DNA from: Clavaria fumosa
Taxonomy: Eukaryota > Basidiomycota > Agaricomycetes > Agaricales > Clavariaceae
NCBI GenBank assembly: GCA_951802425.1
Contig: OX637794.1
Coordinates: 4,898,001-4,962,000, forward strand
Length of the DNA: 64,000 bases
Direction of reading: 5' to 3'
The notes under the pieces are model-generated. The model searched no databases, had not been told where the DNA came from, and saw only the letters and a program-made list of their open reading frames with translations. Shown here piece after piece: positions 33,801 to 44,680 of the stretch (its first letter is position 1; every line of letters starts with the position of its first letter). The translations under genes were made by a program, and so were the position numbers.

Positions 33801-36800
33801 TTAATGGCGAGGCCGAAGGTTCCGGGTTGCTCCGGAGCGTTGCGGACGAGTTTCTGCAGTGTCGTCGTCGGTGGTTTCATTATCGGATTCATCGGATAGG
33901 TCAGCCGCTTGGTTTTGCTCATCTTCTCTGTCGATAGAGTTGGGTGACGCCTCGTGTATTTGATAGGGAGAGATGTCCTCGTTTATCTCCGTCGTTTGGT
34001 CGATGATAGAAGTGACCGGAATCGATGTTTGCGACCTCGGATAGTAGGGAATGATGCGGAAAGCTGCGTAGTGGATTTTGGAAACGGCGCCGTCGAGTTC
34101 CGAGAGAATATAGGCGCCATATTGTGTTCGGCGAACGACGATCATCGGTCCGAAGAATCGCGGTTTTGTTTTTCGATTTAATTCCATTTCAACGGCCGAA
34201 TTGCGGATCAATACCAACGATCCGGGTTGGAAGTCGTAGTCGATAATAGACTTCCGGTGTGCGTCGATGAACTGCTTGACGGATTGTTTGCGGGCAGCGA
34301 GCACTTTATCGGCGATTGTTGCTAGATCTTCTTCTCGTTTTTGCAGTTGGCGGGCACGAAGGGCTATCAGTTCCGGAGTGGTCATCGGGGCGTCGGCGGT
34401 CGGAATTAAATATGTTGCTTCGGATATGTCGAAGGGGAAAAGCGGTTCGACGCCATGTGCGATGTAAAATGGGGAGTGGCCGGTGGACCGTTGGATCGTG
34501 GTTCGTTCTGCCCAAATGACTGAGGGTAAAACGTCCGGCCATTTCGATTCGTCTCCATCTGCTGCTTTGATTAACGACTCACGGACCGATCGATGGGCAC
34601 GTTCGATGACGCCGTTAGCGCGGGAGTTGTATCCGGATATACGGATGTGATGGATTCCGTACCGTTTCTTAAGGAAATCGAGGGCTTTGATAAATGGGGC
34701 TCCGTTATCCGTGATAATCTCTTCTACTGCTCCCCATCGGCATAGTATATCTTCGAATATGAAGGTTCCGAGAAGTCGGGCGGTCTCGTTTCGTAGCGGT
34801 CTTGCTTCCGGATATGCGGATAACGAGCATCGGGCGTGGACGAGAAGTCGGAAACCGCGGGCTCTTGGTAGGAACATAGTATCAATGTGCGCTCGACGGA
34901 AAAGACCGGCCGGTGTAGCGACCGTCGGTGGAATGAAGATCTTCCGGATTTGCCGAGTTTGGCATTGGTGACAAGTTTTGACAAACCATTTTACGTCTTG
35001 ATCCAGCACCGGCCACCAGAACCGATTTAGAATACGTGTCCGGATAACGTAAACGCCTTTGTGGCCGAGTGAATCGTGTGCCTCTGTGATAATTGCGAGA
35101 CGTTTGTGGTCCGGAGGTACTACTTGGTGGTATCCGTTAGGTCGGCGACGCCATAATTTGTCATCTAGGATGAAGAACTCGGATGCGGAGCGGACCAGTC
35201 GTCGGAACTGGTTTGCGTCAATGCCGGAGGGACGGATTGGGTTTCGAAGGAAAGATTCAATTTTGCGAATCTGTTCTTCTCTTTTGTTTGCTGCATCGGA
35301 TCGGGGTATAAGGACGGCGGAAGATTCGTTCGGGGTCGGTGATTCCTCGGGTGGTACCGTCGAATTGAGTAGCGTCGATCCTGTGTAAACTTTGAAGCGA
35401 GTATGGGTGATGCCGGCGAGTCGTGTCTCGGATGTGTAGGAAGCGTCCGGTGCTCGATTCATGTGTTCCATGGCGAATACGTAGCTCCGATCGATCCATT
35501 CTTCGTGATCTTCAGACTCGGTATCTTCTTCACCATCTGCGGCACGTCGGCGTGATAGTCCGTCGGCTCCGGTGTGCTTATCTGCGGGAATATGAACAAG
35601 ATCGAAATCGAAGAGTAGTATACCGGCAATCCATCGATTCATGGCAGCGTTGGGTTGAATGTCCGGATTGTTTAGCATACCCTTAATGAACTTCGCGTCC
35701 ATTTCGACAGTAAATTTCGGAAGGCCTATAAGGTAAATCCGGTACGACCGAAGTGCGCGGAAGAGTCCGTATAATTCGATTTTTGCTTGTGAGTATCGGG
35801 CCTCGCGTTCGTTCCAGGTAATGGAGCCAAAGCGGGAGGGATATCGTATTCCATCTTCTCCAATTTGGAAGAGTGCGAAACCAACGGCGATATTTGATGA
35901 GTCGACGGCGAGGATTACGGGTTGTCCGGAGCGGTAGTCGATTGGTCGGATGGCGGATGAGTTCAGAATCGCGTGTTTGAGTCGGTCCATCGAGTTTTGT
36001 TCTTCTTTTTCGAATCTGAATGGCACGTCCTTGCGAGTTAGACTGACAAGAGGTCGGGCAAGTACGGCGTAGTTTTTAATGAATATCCGGAGTAGTCCGC
36101 AAACCCCTAAAAATGATCGGACATCGGTCAGGGTTTTGCAAGGAGGCCAGTCCCGGATACGCTGAACGTTGGAGGCATCCGGAACTCGTCCTTCGTATGT
36201 GCACGTATGTCCGGTAACGACTGCTTCGGGAACGCAAATTGTCGTTTTCTTGCCGTTAAAGGTTCCTCCGACTTTCTTGATTCGTTGGAGCACCCGGTTG
36301 ACGTTATTTAAATGCTCCCAAACAAATCGTCGTATTTGCGGATTCTCAGGGATCGTCTCGTAGGTGCCGTCCGGAAGCTCGTATCGGGTTTCCGGGCCCT
36401 TGATCGCTACATCGTCTACGAATGGGATGGTTACGTGCGGAATTTCATCTTGTAGAACATGCGTGACGTCTCCATGCATAATCTGCGTCGCGTTGGTGTA
36501 TCCCATGGGGACGCAGGTGAGCCGTTTTGCTCCGAGAGGGGTTTGAAACGTGGTGAGGTCTCGGCTTCGTTCGTCCAGAGACCGCTGATCGAAGGAGACG
36601 AAAAGGTCGAGTGATCCGTAACATCCGCGTCCGGCGAATGATTCCGCAAAAACCTCCATTATCGGGGGGACCGCGGAATCGCCGATAGTGATTTTGTTAA
36701 GCGGCTGGAGGTTGTGCACGAGTCGGAGAGACTTTCCGTCTTTCTTTAACACGCAAAACCACTGGGACCGATAAGAAGAGTTGGATTCTTCATAAACGCC

Positions 36801-37538
36801 GGCTGCGATCTTTTCCCGGATTACTTTGAGAACTTCGTCGTAAATACCGGGGGGAATCGGTATATTTTTGAAGATCCAAGGGATATGTTCGACTGTCGGG
36901 ATAATAATCGGATCGAAGTATTTTGCGTCGAATCGTCCTTTTTCGGTCTCTTTCCAAGCGAAGGCGTCTTCCTGGGCTTTAATAAGATGGTGAACGAGTT
37001 TTTCTTCCTCCGGCCATAAGAATCCGGTGGGGTTGGCGTTGTGCGTGTCTTTCCGGTTTTGAGTGTATCGAAGACCGGGGGTGAAATCGGGGGGATGGGT
37101 CGGAAGAGTTGGCATATCGGCTAGGGGGTCCGGGTGTCGGCGTCGGACAATCCGGAATTCTTTGGGTACTGTCGCTTTGATCGGATTGACGCGATTCGCG
37201 ACTTTCTTATATTTCTTTCCCAAGTAAACTGGAAGAACGGCGTCCGTAGACAGGGAATTTATTTCGGGGGTTTTGTTGTACAAGGGGGTTGCAACATTTG
37301 GACGCGATGGTTCACGTCCGATAGCGACTGGGGAATCAGCGGAATCGAGAGAAACGTCCGAGATACTGATACAGGGGAAGGGGTCGAGAGAGACTGGGTT
37401 TATAAGGGAAAACGATAAGGGAACGTGAACGGAAGTAGGAAAAATGGCTGGAGTCTCGTATCTGGGTATAGCTTCCGTGTCCGCATTGATCGGAGGTAAG
37501 TCCGTTGGTTTGCGGACATTCGAGGCTCCAGCTCTCAA
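33801..37538 (-). CDS. Pol of element H: RT, RNase H, integrase
   Basis: An intact frame of 1,245 codons. Reverse transcriptase spans about residues 215-460, with FVDD (373-376) in place of the usual YVDD. RNase H has AVDSS near 545. The integrase finger is H821, H826, C856, C859, and the core triad D886 (HIDTMF), D944 (TDNGAPF) and E980 gives the expected D-X35-E spacing. The C-terminal region is basic with no chromodomain. The frame overlaps the end of gag by one base and its first codon is TTG, so it is probably reached by a -1 frameshift rather than by its own start. Predicted to copy and insert element H. Confidence 0.93.
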   Translation of the reverse strand: MRAGASNVRKPTDLPPINADTEAIPRYETPAIFPTSVHVPLSFSLINPVSLDPFPCISISDVSLDSADSPVAIGREPSRPNVATPLYNKTPEINSLSTDAVLPVYLGKKYKKVANRVNPIKATVPKEFRIVRRRHPDPLADMPTLPTHPPDFTPGLRYTQNRKDTHNANPTGFLWPEEEKLVHHLIKAQEDAFAWKETEKGRFDAKYFDPIIIPTVEHIPWIFKNIPIPPGIYDEVLKVIREKIAAGVYEESNSSYRSQWFCVLKKDGKSLRLVHNLQPLNKITIGDSAVPPIMEVFAESFAGRGCYGSLDLFVSFDQRSLDERSRDLTTFQTPLGAKRLTCVPMGYTNATQIMHGDVTHVLQDEIPHVTIPFVDDVAIKGPETRYELPDGTYETIPENPQIRRFVWEHLNNVNRVLQRIKKVGGTFNGKKTTICVPEAVVTGHTCTYEGRVPDASNVQRIRDWPPCKTLTDVRSFLGVCGLLRIFIKNYAVLARPLVSLTRKDVPFRFEKEEQNSMDRLKHAILNSSAIRPIDYRSGQPVILAVDSSNIAVGFALFQIGEDGIRYPSRFGSITWNEREARYSQAKIELYGLFRALRSYRIYLIGLPKFTVEMDAKFIKGMLNNPDIQPNAAMNRWIAGILLFDFDLVHIPADKHTGADGLSRRRAADGEEDTESEDHEEWIDRSYVFAMEHMNRAPDASYTSETRLAGITHTRFKVYTGSTLLNSTVPPEESPTPNESSAVLIPRSDAANKREEQIRKIESFLRNPIRPSGIDANQFRRLVRSASEFFILDDKLWRRRPNGYHQVVPPDHKRLAIITEAHDSLGHKGVYVIRTRILNRFWWPVLDQDVKWFVKTCHQCQTRQIRKIFIPPTVATPAGLFRRAHIDTMFLPRARGFRLLVHARCSLSAYPEARPLRNETARLLGTFIFEDILCRWGAVEEIITDNGAPFIKALDFLKKRYGIHHIRISGYNSRANGVIERAHRSVRESLIKAADGDESKWPDVLPSVIWAERTTIQRSTGHSPFYIAHGVEPLFPFDISEATYLIPTADAPMTTPELIALRARQLQKREEDLATIADKVLAARKQSVKQFIDAHRKSIIDYDFQPGSLVLIRNSAVEMELNRKTKPRFFGPMIVVRRTQYGAYILSELDGAVSKIHYAAFRIIPYYPRSQTSIPVTSIIDQTTEINEDISPYQIHEASPNSIDREDEQNQAADLSDESDNETTDDDTAETRPQRSGATRNLRPRH

Positions 37539-37541
37539 AAA
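37535..37541 (-). promoter_or_regulatory. Candidate -1 frameshift site between gag and pol of H
   Basis: On the minus strand gag ends GAT TTT TGA. The five consecutive T let the phenylalanine tRNA re-pair perfectly one base back, after which TTG AGA opens the pol frame. No stem-loop was checked. Confidence 0.45.
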
Positions 37542-39532
37542 TCCGGATGCGGTTTCTTGTTCTTCAAGGATTTGCGGATCGGGATTCGCTCCTTCGTTGG
37601 CACTATGATTCTTTCTCCGGTGTTTGGATCGTTGAGAATAAGGTCCTGGGCCCCGTGGGGATGGTCAATCGTTTGGGAACCGGTTAACATGAAAAACGGT
37701 CGTCCGACAAGAACCTCGCAGGGCAACGTGTCTGCTACTTGCATTTGAACATGGAATGTGCACGGACCGATCTGTAGGGGGAAATTCTTGATGAGTCCGA
37801 GGGTCGGAGCGATGGTGCCATGAGAGGATTCCATGTGAATAACGTTCTCGGAGTGTAGTGGGTTGCCGAGTTTCTCCCAAACGTCTCTTCGCATTGCCAC
37901 GATTGAGCTGCCTTGGTCGAGCAGGCACTCCGCGGCGATCCGGTTGTCCAATATCCCTTCTACGATGCGGAGCGGAGCAGCATCGACGGCGACAACAAGA
38001 TCGGAGGTGTCCGGGACCGTAATGTTTGTATAGAGCGTATCCTGTACGACGGACGCGGTGACCGGAACGCGACGAGCGGTAACCACATCCTTCATCTTTT
38101 TGCGGATGTCTCCGGAAATGGCGAGTAGTTCGCGAGGTGTGACGCGGACTGGCATGTCGAGTGCGCGATCGAATACTTGTTGAACGGTTACCGGATTTTC
38201 GATCGGAGCTTGGTAATGGTACTGGACGTCGGGTCGTTCGATTTTCTCCGGCTTTGATGGACGAGTGACCTGAGGCGGCGTAATAACAACGGCGGGTGGG
38301 GGCGGTAACCTAGATGGCTGAGGATCGGTATTCCTGGGTGTGGGTGCTTTCCTTTTGCCCTTGTCTACTTTCTTCGCGACATCGTTTGCAAAGGTGCGGA
38401 CCATGTTTTCCAACACGGTATTCTCGTCATCTTCCTCGTCCGAATCGTCTTCCATGTCCGGGGGGTGAGCGGATTGTCCGATCGGCTGTGCTTCAAATAC
38501 CGCGGTTGTCGCCGGTTGCGTGTTCTGGGATTGGTATGTAGCGTAGTACTTGTCGAAGCGCTCGGATAGGTTGTTCCCTGAGATAGTGCCTGGCAAATAT
38601 CGTCCGGAGGGGAGACAAATCCTGCCTTCTGTGTTCCGTATACATTTGCCGGACTTAATGTATTCGAGGGCCTTCGGACAGGCACTAACAAAATGACCTA
38701 TTTCCGAACAGAAATTACACGTCCGGCCTGCGGGAGAGTTCGTTGTCCGGGGAGCGGAGTGTCTTGCCGGTTCGAGAGATTGGGCTGTCAAAATCGATTC
38801 CAGGCGAGCCATTGTGGAAGCGAATGTTGCCCATGCTGCGGACATATCAAATTCTTCCTTCTTGACTACCGGTTTCGTTTCTCTCCCGGGGGCTGAAGAT
38901 GCGAGACGGACGGGTCCGGAAAGTTGATCGGTTGTCGCAGAGTGGGGGGACGTCGAGGAGAGAAGAAATTCAGCTGCACCATGTACTTCATTCATGGGGT
39001 AAGGATCCTCCGGATGGTGGTTTGGTAGTATGATAGCGAGTCGGCTTTCGATCCGACGCCTTGTATGATCCCCAAATCCGAGGATGTAAAGTCGGTTCCT
39101 GTCATTTGTGGACATACGCTGTGATGTGATCAAGTGCGAGGTGATCCGGAGAAAGTCCCGATAGTATTCTCCGTGTTCTGCGCGCGTGTAAACTCCCTTT
39201 TGGGCCGAGTCCGATATGAAACGGTCCAGGTCGGCGACGGAAAATAAGCGACCTCCATCAGATCCTGGATAAAGTCGTCGGACGGCCGCTTTGAAGGTAT
39301 CCCACGTCCATACCGGGTCCGGGTCAGGTGAAAGAGTCTCCCAGAGGAGACACGTATCGGTGTCGAGATAGTGCTTGGCGTACCGAATTAAATCGGGTTC
39401 TGGAACGTCCGGGTTGACGCCGGTGAGCACGATGTCGATGTCCTCGAAGTACCGGTTGAGGTGTGTCGGTACTCCGTCAAAGGCAGGGGCCCCGTGGGCG
39501 CCACGGAGCGGATATCTCGGTTGGTTGGCCAT
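37535..39532 (-). CDS. Gag-protease of element H
   Basis: A 665-residue frame from the ATG at 39532. The N-terminal 200 residues resemble a retrotransposon gag capsid. A zinc knuckle CX2CX4HX4C uses C272, C275, H280 and C285. A long acidic/proline-rich linker (about 355-440) follows. The C-terminal segment carries a retropepsin-like fold with LLDQGSS at 537-543, where Q replaces the usual S or T of the D-S/T-G active site. I recall related mushroom proteins labelled DUF4100, but did not check. The frame is intact, in line with a young element. Confidence 0.88.
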   Translation of the reverse strand: MANQPRYPLRGAHGAPAFDGVPTHLNRYFEDIDIVLTGVNPDVPEPDLIRYAKHYLDTDTCLLWETLSPDPDPVWTWDTFKAAVRRLYPGSDGGRLFSVADLDRFISDSAQKGVYTRAEHGEYYRDFLRITSHLITSQRMSTNDRNRLYILGFGDHTRRRIESRLAIILPNHHPEDPYPMNEVHGAAEFLLSSTSPHSATTDQLSGPVRLASSAPGRETKPVVKKEEFDMSAAWATFASTMARLESILTAQSLEPARHSAPRTTNSPAGRTCNFCSEIGHFVSACPKALEYIKSGKCIRNTEGRICLPSGRYLPGTISGNNLSERFDKYYATYQSQNTQPATTAVFEAQPIGQSAHPPDMEDDSDEEDDENTVLENMVRTFANDVAKKVDKGKRKAPTPRNTDPQPSRLPPPPAVVITPPQVTRPSKPEKIERPDVQYHYQAPIENPVTVQQVFDRALDMPVRVTPRELLAISGDIRKKMKDVVTARRVPVTASVVQDTLYTNITVPDTSDLVVAVDAAPLRIVEGILDNRIAAECLLDQGSSIVAMRRDVWEKLGNPLHSENVIHMESSHGTIAPTLGLIKNFPLQIGPCTFHVQMQVADTLPCEVLVGRPFFMLTGSQTIDHPHGAQDLILNDPNTGERIIVPTKERIPIRKSLKNKKPHPDF

Positions 39533-39921
39533 TTGTATTGGTGCGTGGGGCGGTGAGTGAACTTCGTCTGGTGAATTCTGAGGTGTTTCGGGCGGGAAAT
39601 GAAGGATGTCTGGTTCAAGGGGAAGTGGTGTAAGCGGTGAGTGTGGTTGTTCGAAGGTCTGTGGTAGTGAGGGATCCGGAGTGGTGAAACTCGTGTGGGA
39701 GTAGACAATGGATGAGATACTGGGAATGTCCGATGGAAGAAGGTGGGAAGTTTCAATTACTTCTCCGGGGGGTTCGGAGGGCGGTGGTTCTGTGATCGGA
39801 TTCGGGTTTCGACTTCTCAGGCGTTCGGAGCGTCGAGGCTGAGGAGCGGATGAGCCTCTGGGAATCCTTGAGGGTGGTAGTGAAGACGTCTTGTTGAACC
39901 CCTCGCGGTGGGCTCCAGAAT

Positions 39922-40839
39922 TGTAGTGGGTATTACGGTTCTTGCTGCAACTGCTTGATTACAGTCAAGTCCTTCAGGGGTTCCTGTAAGGCGTTAGAGA
40001 TTCACCAAACACCCTTGAGGATGTGGAGTATGAATTCAAAATATGTGAGAAATAGAAATATACGGTGTCCGGGATATTCTGCTATGTGTCCGATAAAATC
40101 CGATAAGGATGGTGCGATAAGACGAAGGGCCGGCAACGACGGAGGCCAGCGGATCGAAGGTTGCGACGACGGGTGAGCTTAGGTGAGGTTTCTAACAGAG
40201 AGAAGGGGTTCAGAAAGCTGTATTTCAGAGAGGTCCGGAGTGTACTTAAGTACAGTTCTGTAAGTACAGCAAATTAGAATGTACGGAAATGTCCGGAAAA
40301 CACATGGAACAGCGCCATGTCGCGTGAAGGGTTACATGAAGGAGTTATATCACAAGGGAAATGAGTAGCTCGGAGGAATGAAATGTCCGATAACTAGCAA
40401 ATGTCCGGACCGCTCATAAACTGAAGGAAAGTGGGGCTGGTACAGCAAAGGGGTACTAAGAACAATGGACAAGGTACTGCAAAGGGTTTGAAACGTTTAA
40501 ACGATTGAATGGTTGAAAGGGATCATAATATGAAATTTACAGCATGGTATATGAAATAAAGGAATGGGAATGGAATAGTGTGTATGTCGAGCGCTGACCG
40601 TGCTGGAGAGGTGAAATAGAGAGGCGTGGGCGGTGTGTGAGAGCGGTGGGCTGTGATCGTCACGGGGGATTGAAGACCGAAGTGTCCGACATCGGACATG
40701 TATCGGATACTATCGGTCGTTATCGGACGGTGTCGGATCGTTATCGGTTCGTATCGCACGTAATTTCTTTGGATCGCAAAACATCCGGATAGTCGGTATC
40801 TGTCATGTTTCCGTGTTTAGATCGCATATGGTCCTTACA
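39922..40839 (-). repeat. 5' LTR of element H
   Basis: 918 bp with no difference seen from 30948-31865. The phased CGG array is at 40693-40747. Followed on the minus strand by a TGG-type primer site at about 39902-39918, so H uses a tRNA primer, unlike F and A/B/C. Confidence 0.95.
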
Positions 40840-40843
40840 GCGA

Positions 40844-43800
40844 GGCCCTGCCACCGAGCGTCGATGCTTCTGTTGTGGCCAGGTAGGCCACATTGCCCGC
40901 AACTGCCACCTCCCGGACACTCGCCCCTATGTCCCGAGGCCGCAGGTTCACATGATGGCCCCTGCCCAGATGGAAGTGGAAGAATATGAGAATGAGTTGG
41001 CGCTGCTCTGTGACAGACTCGTGATATACGAGAGGGAGAGGCAGATCGCTGGTGCCCCGCAAGCCCAGCAACAACAACAACAACTTCCGTCAGCTCCTAC
41101 CCAGGAGCAGGGTGTTGGAGAAGAGGCGCAGTGAGTCTGAACTCACACCTCTGTAATAGTACGAGCCATGTTCCCACCCCCACCCCTGTAACTGTAGCAA
41201 GTATACCCAAATACATGATCTTGCAATGGAGACATGCCCGGAGTGCGAATGGACTCAAGGACAAAACCACAGTAAAGGTCACGGAAGAGAAGTCAAAGAG
41301 ACAGAAGAGAGAACTGACTCTGCCAGCGCACTTTGAGACACTCACCACTGCACAATGGGGGAGTGCCAAGGTTCTGGTAGACTTGGGATGTACCAATTGT
41401 TTCATGGATCTCGACTGGTGTAAGGACCTTGGACTGGAACCTATGCCCTTGCCAACACCAATCAAGGTCTACAATGTCGACAGCACTGCGAATAAGAATG
41501 GCCCTATCAAATATGGAATTGATCTCATCCTGGTGATAGGTGACCACCAAGAATGAATTCATTTCCTGCTTGGGACGACAAAGTCGCATAAGATAATCCT
41601 GGGACATGACTGGCTAACGAGACACAACCCCAACATTGATTGGACTCAGGGGAAGATATCTTTCAAGCGCTGCCCCCAGAATTGTTTCCCGTTCCCCGGA
41701 CTTAGCCCCCAATACCGCTACCCCAAAACCCGCAACTATGATAATGCTTTCCAAACTGTCATGGACAATTATTTCTCGGACACCACGACCATGCCAAATT
41801 GGCCTTCTCTATACTTGACAGTCTTTAGCAAGGCTAAATGGGATGAACTGCCCAAACCACAACCCAACTTCGACATCAGAATCGAGTTCCACGAGGATCC
41901 AGGACATTTGTCCTCCAAGCTCTACTCATTGATGAGAGAAGAGACAGTTGAGATGAACAGGTGGATCGATGAGCAACTGGCTTCTGGGAGAATAAGGCCC
42001 TCTAAGTCTCCCTACGCCAGCCCATTCTTCTTCAAGCGAGAGAAGGACAAACTCCGACCCATCATCGACTACTCACGCCTCAACTCATACCTGATCAAAG
42101 ACAAGTTTCCACTACCACGAATCAGAGACTGTGTGGACAAACTGCGTGATGCAAAGATTTTCTCCAAAATTGATGTGAAAGGAGGCTTTCCCTCAATGAG
42201 GTTGTGGGAGGGACACCAGGAACGATGCGCTTTTCTAACCTCGCGAGGTCTATTCGAGCCCACGGTAATGTGGTTTGGTCTTCAGAATGCTCCCGCGACC
42301 TTCCAGAGGTTCATGAACCACATCCTATGAGAGGAGATTGCGGGTGGACATGTACTCGCGTATATCAATGACGTCATCATATTCGCTGACGACCTCGCAA
42401 CTCACTGCTACTGGATGGACCATGTACTGCAGAGGTTCCGAGACAATGGACTGTGCCTATGGTTGAGCAAGTGCGAGTTCGAGAGAGCCGAAGTCTTCTA
42501 CCTGGGGCTCAGACTCTCCCATAATCGGCTTGAGCACAACCCAGCCAAGGCAGAAGCTATACGAAACTGGCCACAGCCCCGGAACGTCAAGGAACTCCAG
42601 CGGTTCTTGGGCATGATCAACCACTTGCGATGCTTCATTCCCAACTTGTCCACGTGAGCCAAACCCCTGTTCAAGCTGACTGGCAACATCCCATGGTGCT
42701 GGCAAGTGGAACAGGTTGCAGCTTTCCTGGATCTAAAGAAGGCACTTGTCTCAGCCCCAGTCCTCGCTCTACCCCAGGACTCAGGTAAGTGGAAGGTAGA
42801 AACAGATGTGAGTAACCTTGTGACAGGCGGAGTCCTTTCTCAGCTACAGACTGATGGCACTTGGAGACCTGTTGACTACATCTCTAAAGCCCTCACTGCT
42901 GCTGAGAAGAACTATGACATCTATGACAAGGAGTTCCTCGCAGTGATCTGGGTGCTTAGAGAGTGGAGAGCATACCTAATAGGAGTGGACAAAACCTTCG
43001 AAATCTGGACTGACCACACCAACCTCCAGTATTTCAGAAAGCCTCAGAAGCTGAAACCATGACAAATACACTGGTATGGGGAGCTTCAACTTCAAGATTA
43101 AGTATTGGACTGGCAAAAGTAATACCAAGGCCGATGCCTTATCTCGAAGACCAGACTATGGAGATGCTGCCGAAGAAGACGCCCAATCAGATATTCCCCT
43201 CCGAGATGAACATGCGCACCAGTTTCACCTCCGAGATGGAGATGCTCCTCCAGAAAAAGAGCACAGAACATGCCACCAAGCCTGAGGAACTCGACGACAG
43301 CTGGACGCGAGATCGTTTCAGACTATGGTGGAAGAGTAGCATTGTGTGGATACCCCCGGCTGTATGCGAGGTGGTCCTCAACTACGAACACGACCTCCCT
43401 ATCACAGGACACCCCAGGGCTAAGAAAATGAAAGCCGCAGTACTCAAAGCCTACTGGTGGCTGGAGATGGTGAAGGATGTGGAACATTATGTAGCAGGAT
43501 GTGAAGGTTGTCAGAGAACCAAGCCAGACCGCACGAAGCGTGCAGCCCCCCTGCACCCACACCCAGTGCCAGATGGACCATGGTGGGCTATCAGTTGGGA
43601 TATAGTGGGACCACTACCCCAGTCCCATGGGTTTGATTCCATTCTCATGATCATTGACAAGTTTACCAAGCATACCCTCATTAAGGCGATTGGGTTCAAC
43701 CTAACGAGTCTAGGAGCAGTGAGAATCCTACATGACCAAGTGTTCCGGAACCATGGTATTCCCCAGAAAGTCATCAGTGACCATGGACCACAGTTCGTCT

Positions 43801-44667
43801 CAAGGTTCATGAAGGAGTTCTACCGTATGATTGGGATAAAGGCCAACCCGAGCACTGCCTTCCACCCCCAAACTGATGGACAAACAGAGCAAGTGAACCA
43901 GGAGATCGAGACTTATCTACGAGGGTATGTCAACCATCTCCAGGATGATTGGGCGGAGTGGCTGAGCACTGCGGAATTCATGCTGAACAACTGGGAACAT
44001 TCCGTGACCAGCTACACCCCCTTTTTCCTGGACTATGGGCGGCATCCATGGAATGGAGGAATTCACCCCTGGACAGAGGTGAATCCAGCTGCGGATGAGT
44101 GGATGGCAAAGCTGGGGGAGTCGTGACAGGCTGCCAAAGAGGCTATGGAGAAAGTTGCATTGGCGATGAAAAGGAGCTACGACAGTGGGAAACGACCCAG
44201 CCGCAACTATGAGAAAGACAATCTTGTATGGCTAGACACACGTAACCTGAAAATGGACCAGCCCAACAAAAAACTCAACAACAAATGCACTGGTCCTTTT
44301 GCTATTGTAGAAAAGGTGGGGCCTGCCAGATATCGCCTCAAACTACCCCCAGCCTGGCGCATCCACAATGTGTTCAACGAGGCCCTGCTAACCCCATATG
44401 TCCCTCCCACTTTCGCTTCCCAGTCCCGACCTCCTCCCCCTCCCCCCACTATTGATGATGACCACTTGGAATATGATGTTGAAGAGATCCTGAATGTGAA
44501 GAAGGTAGGACGAGGAGTGAAGTACTTGGTGAAGTGGCAAGGATATCCTGTTGAAGAAAACACTTGGGAGCCCCGCCAGAACCTCACCAATGTTGTGCTG
44601 CTCCTCCACAACTTCTTCCACAAACATCCAGACAAAGCGAAACTTGCCGGTTGGGATGCCCAGCCTT
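40844..44667 (+). pseudogene. Zinc knuckle and pol of element G, riddled with TGA stops
   Basis: Collinear with the pol of element F: zinc knuckle near 40870, protease DLGC near 41385, reverse transcriptase 41860-42630, RNase H near 42800, integrase 43400-44100, and chromodomain 44465-44625 (EYDVEEIL, YLVKWQGYP, NTWEP). In-frame TGA codons stand at 41554, 42328, 42655, 43060 and 44124, each where F encodes arginine. Two frame changes lie between 43060 and 43260. The RT active site reads YIND instead of YVDD near 42361, which would abolish catalysis. Dead copy. Confidence 0.92.
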
Positions 44668-44680
44668 GAGGAGGGGGCCA

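Larger units (their letters stand above)
30948..40839 (-). mobile_element. Intact, very young gypsy-type LTR element H with an extra antisense gene
   Basis: Two 918-bp LTRs that look identical, a 4-bp target duplication GCGA (30944-30947 and 40840-40843), and insertion between gag and zinc knuckle of element G. On the minus strand the order is LTR, gag-protease (39532-37535), pol (37538-33801), LTR. Between pol and the 3' LTR, on the plus strand, sits a five-exon gene (32023-33573). A primer site starting TGGAGCCCACC lies four bases inside the 5' LTR. A purine-rich tract precedes the 3' LTR at about 31866-31880. There is no chromodomain. CpG sites are undamaged compared with G. Confidence 0.95.
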
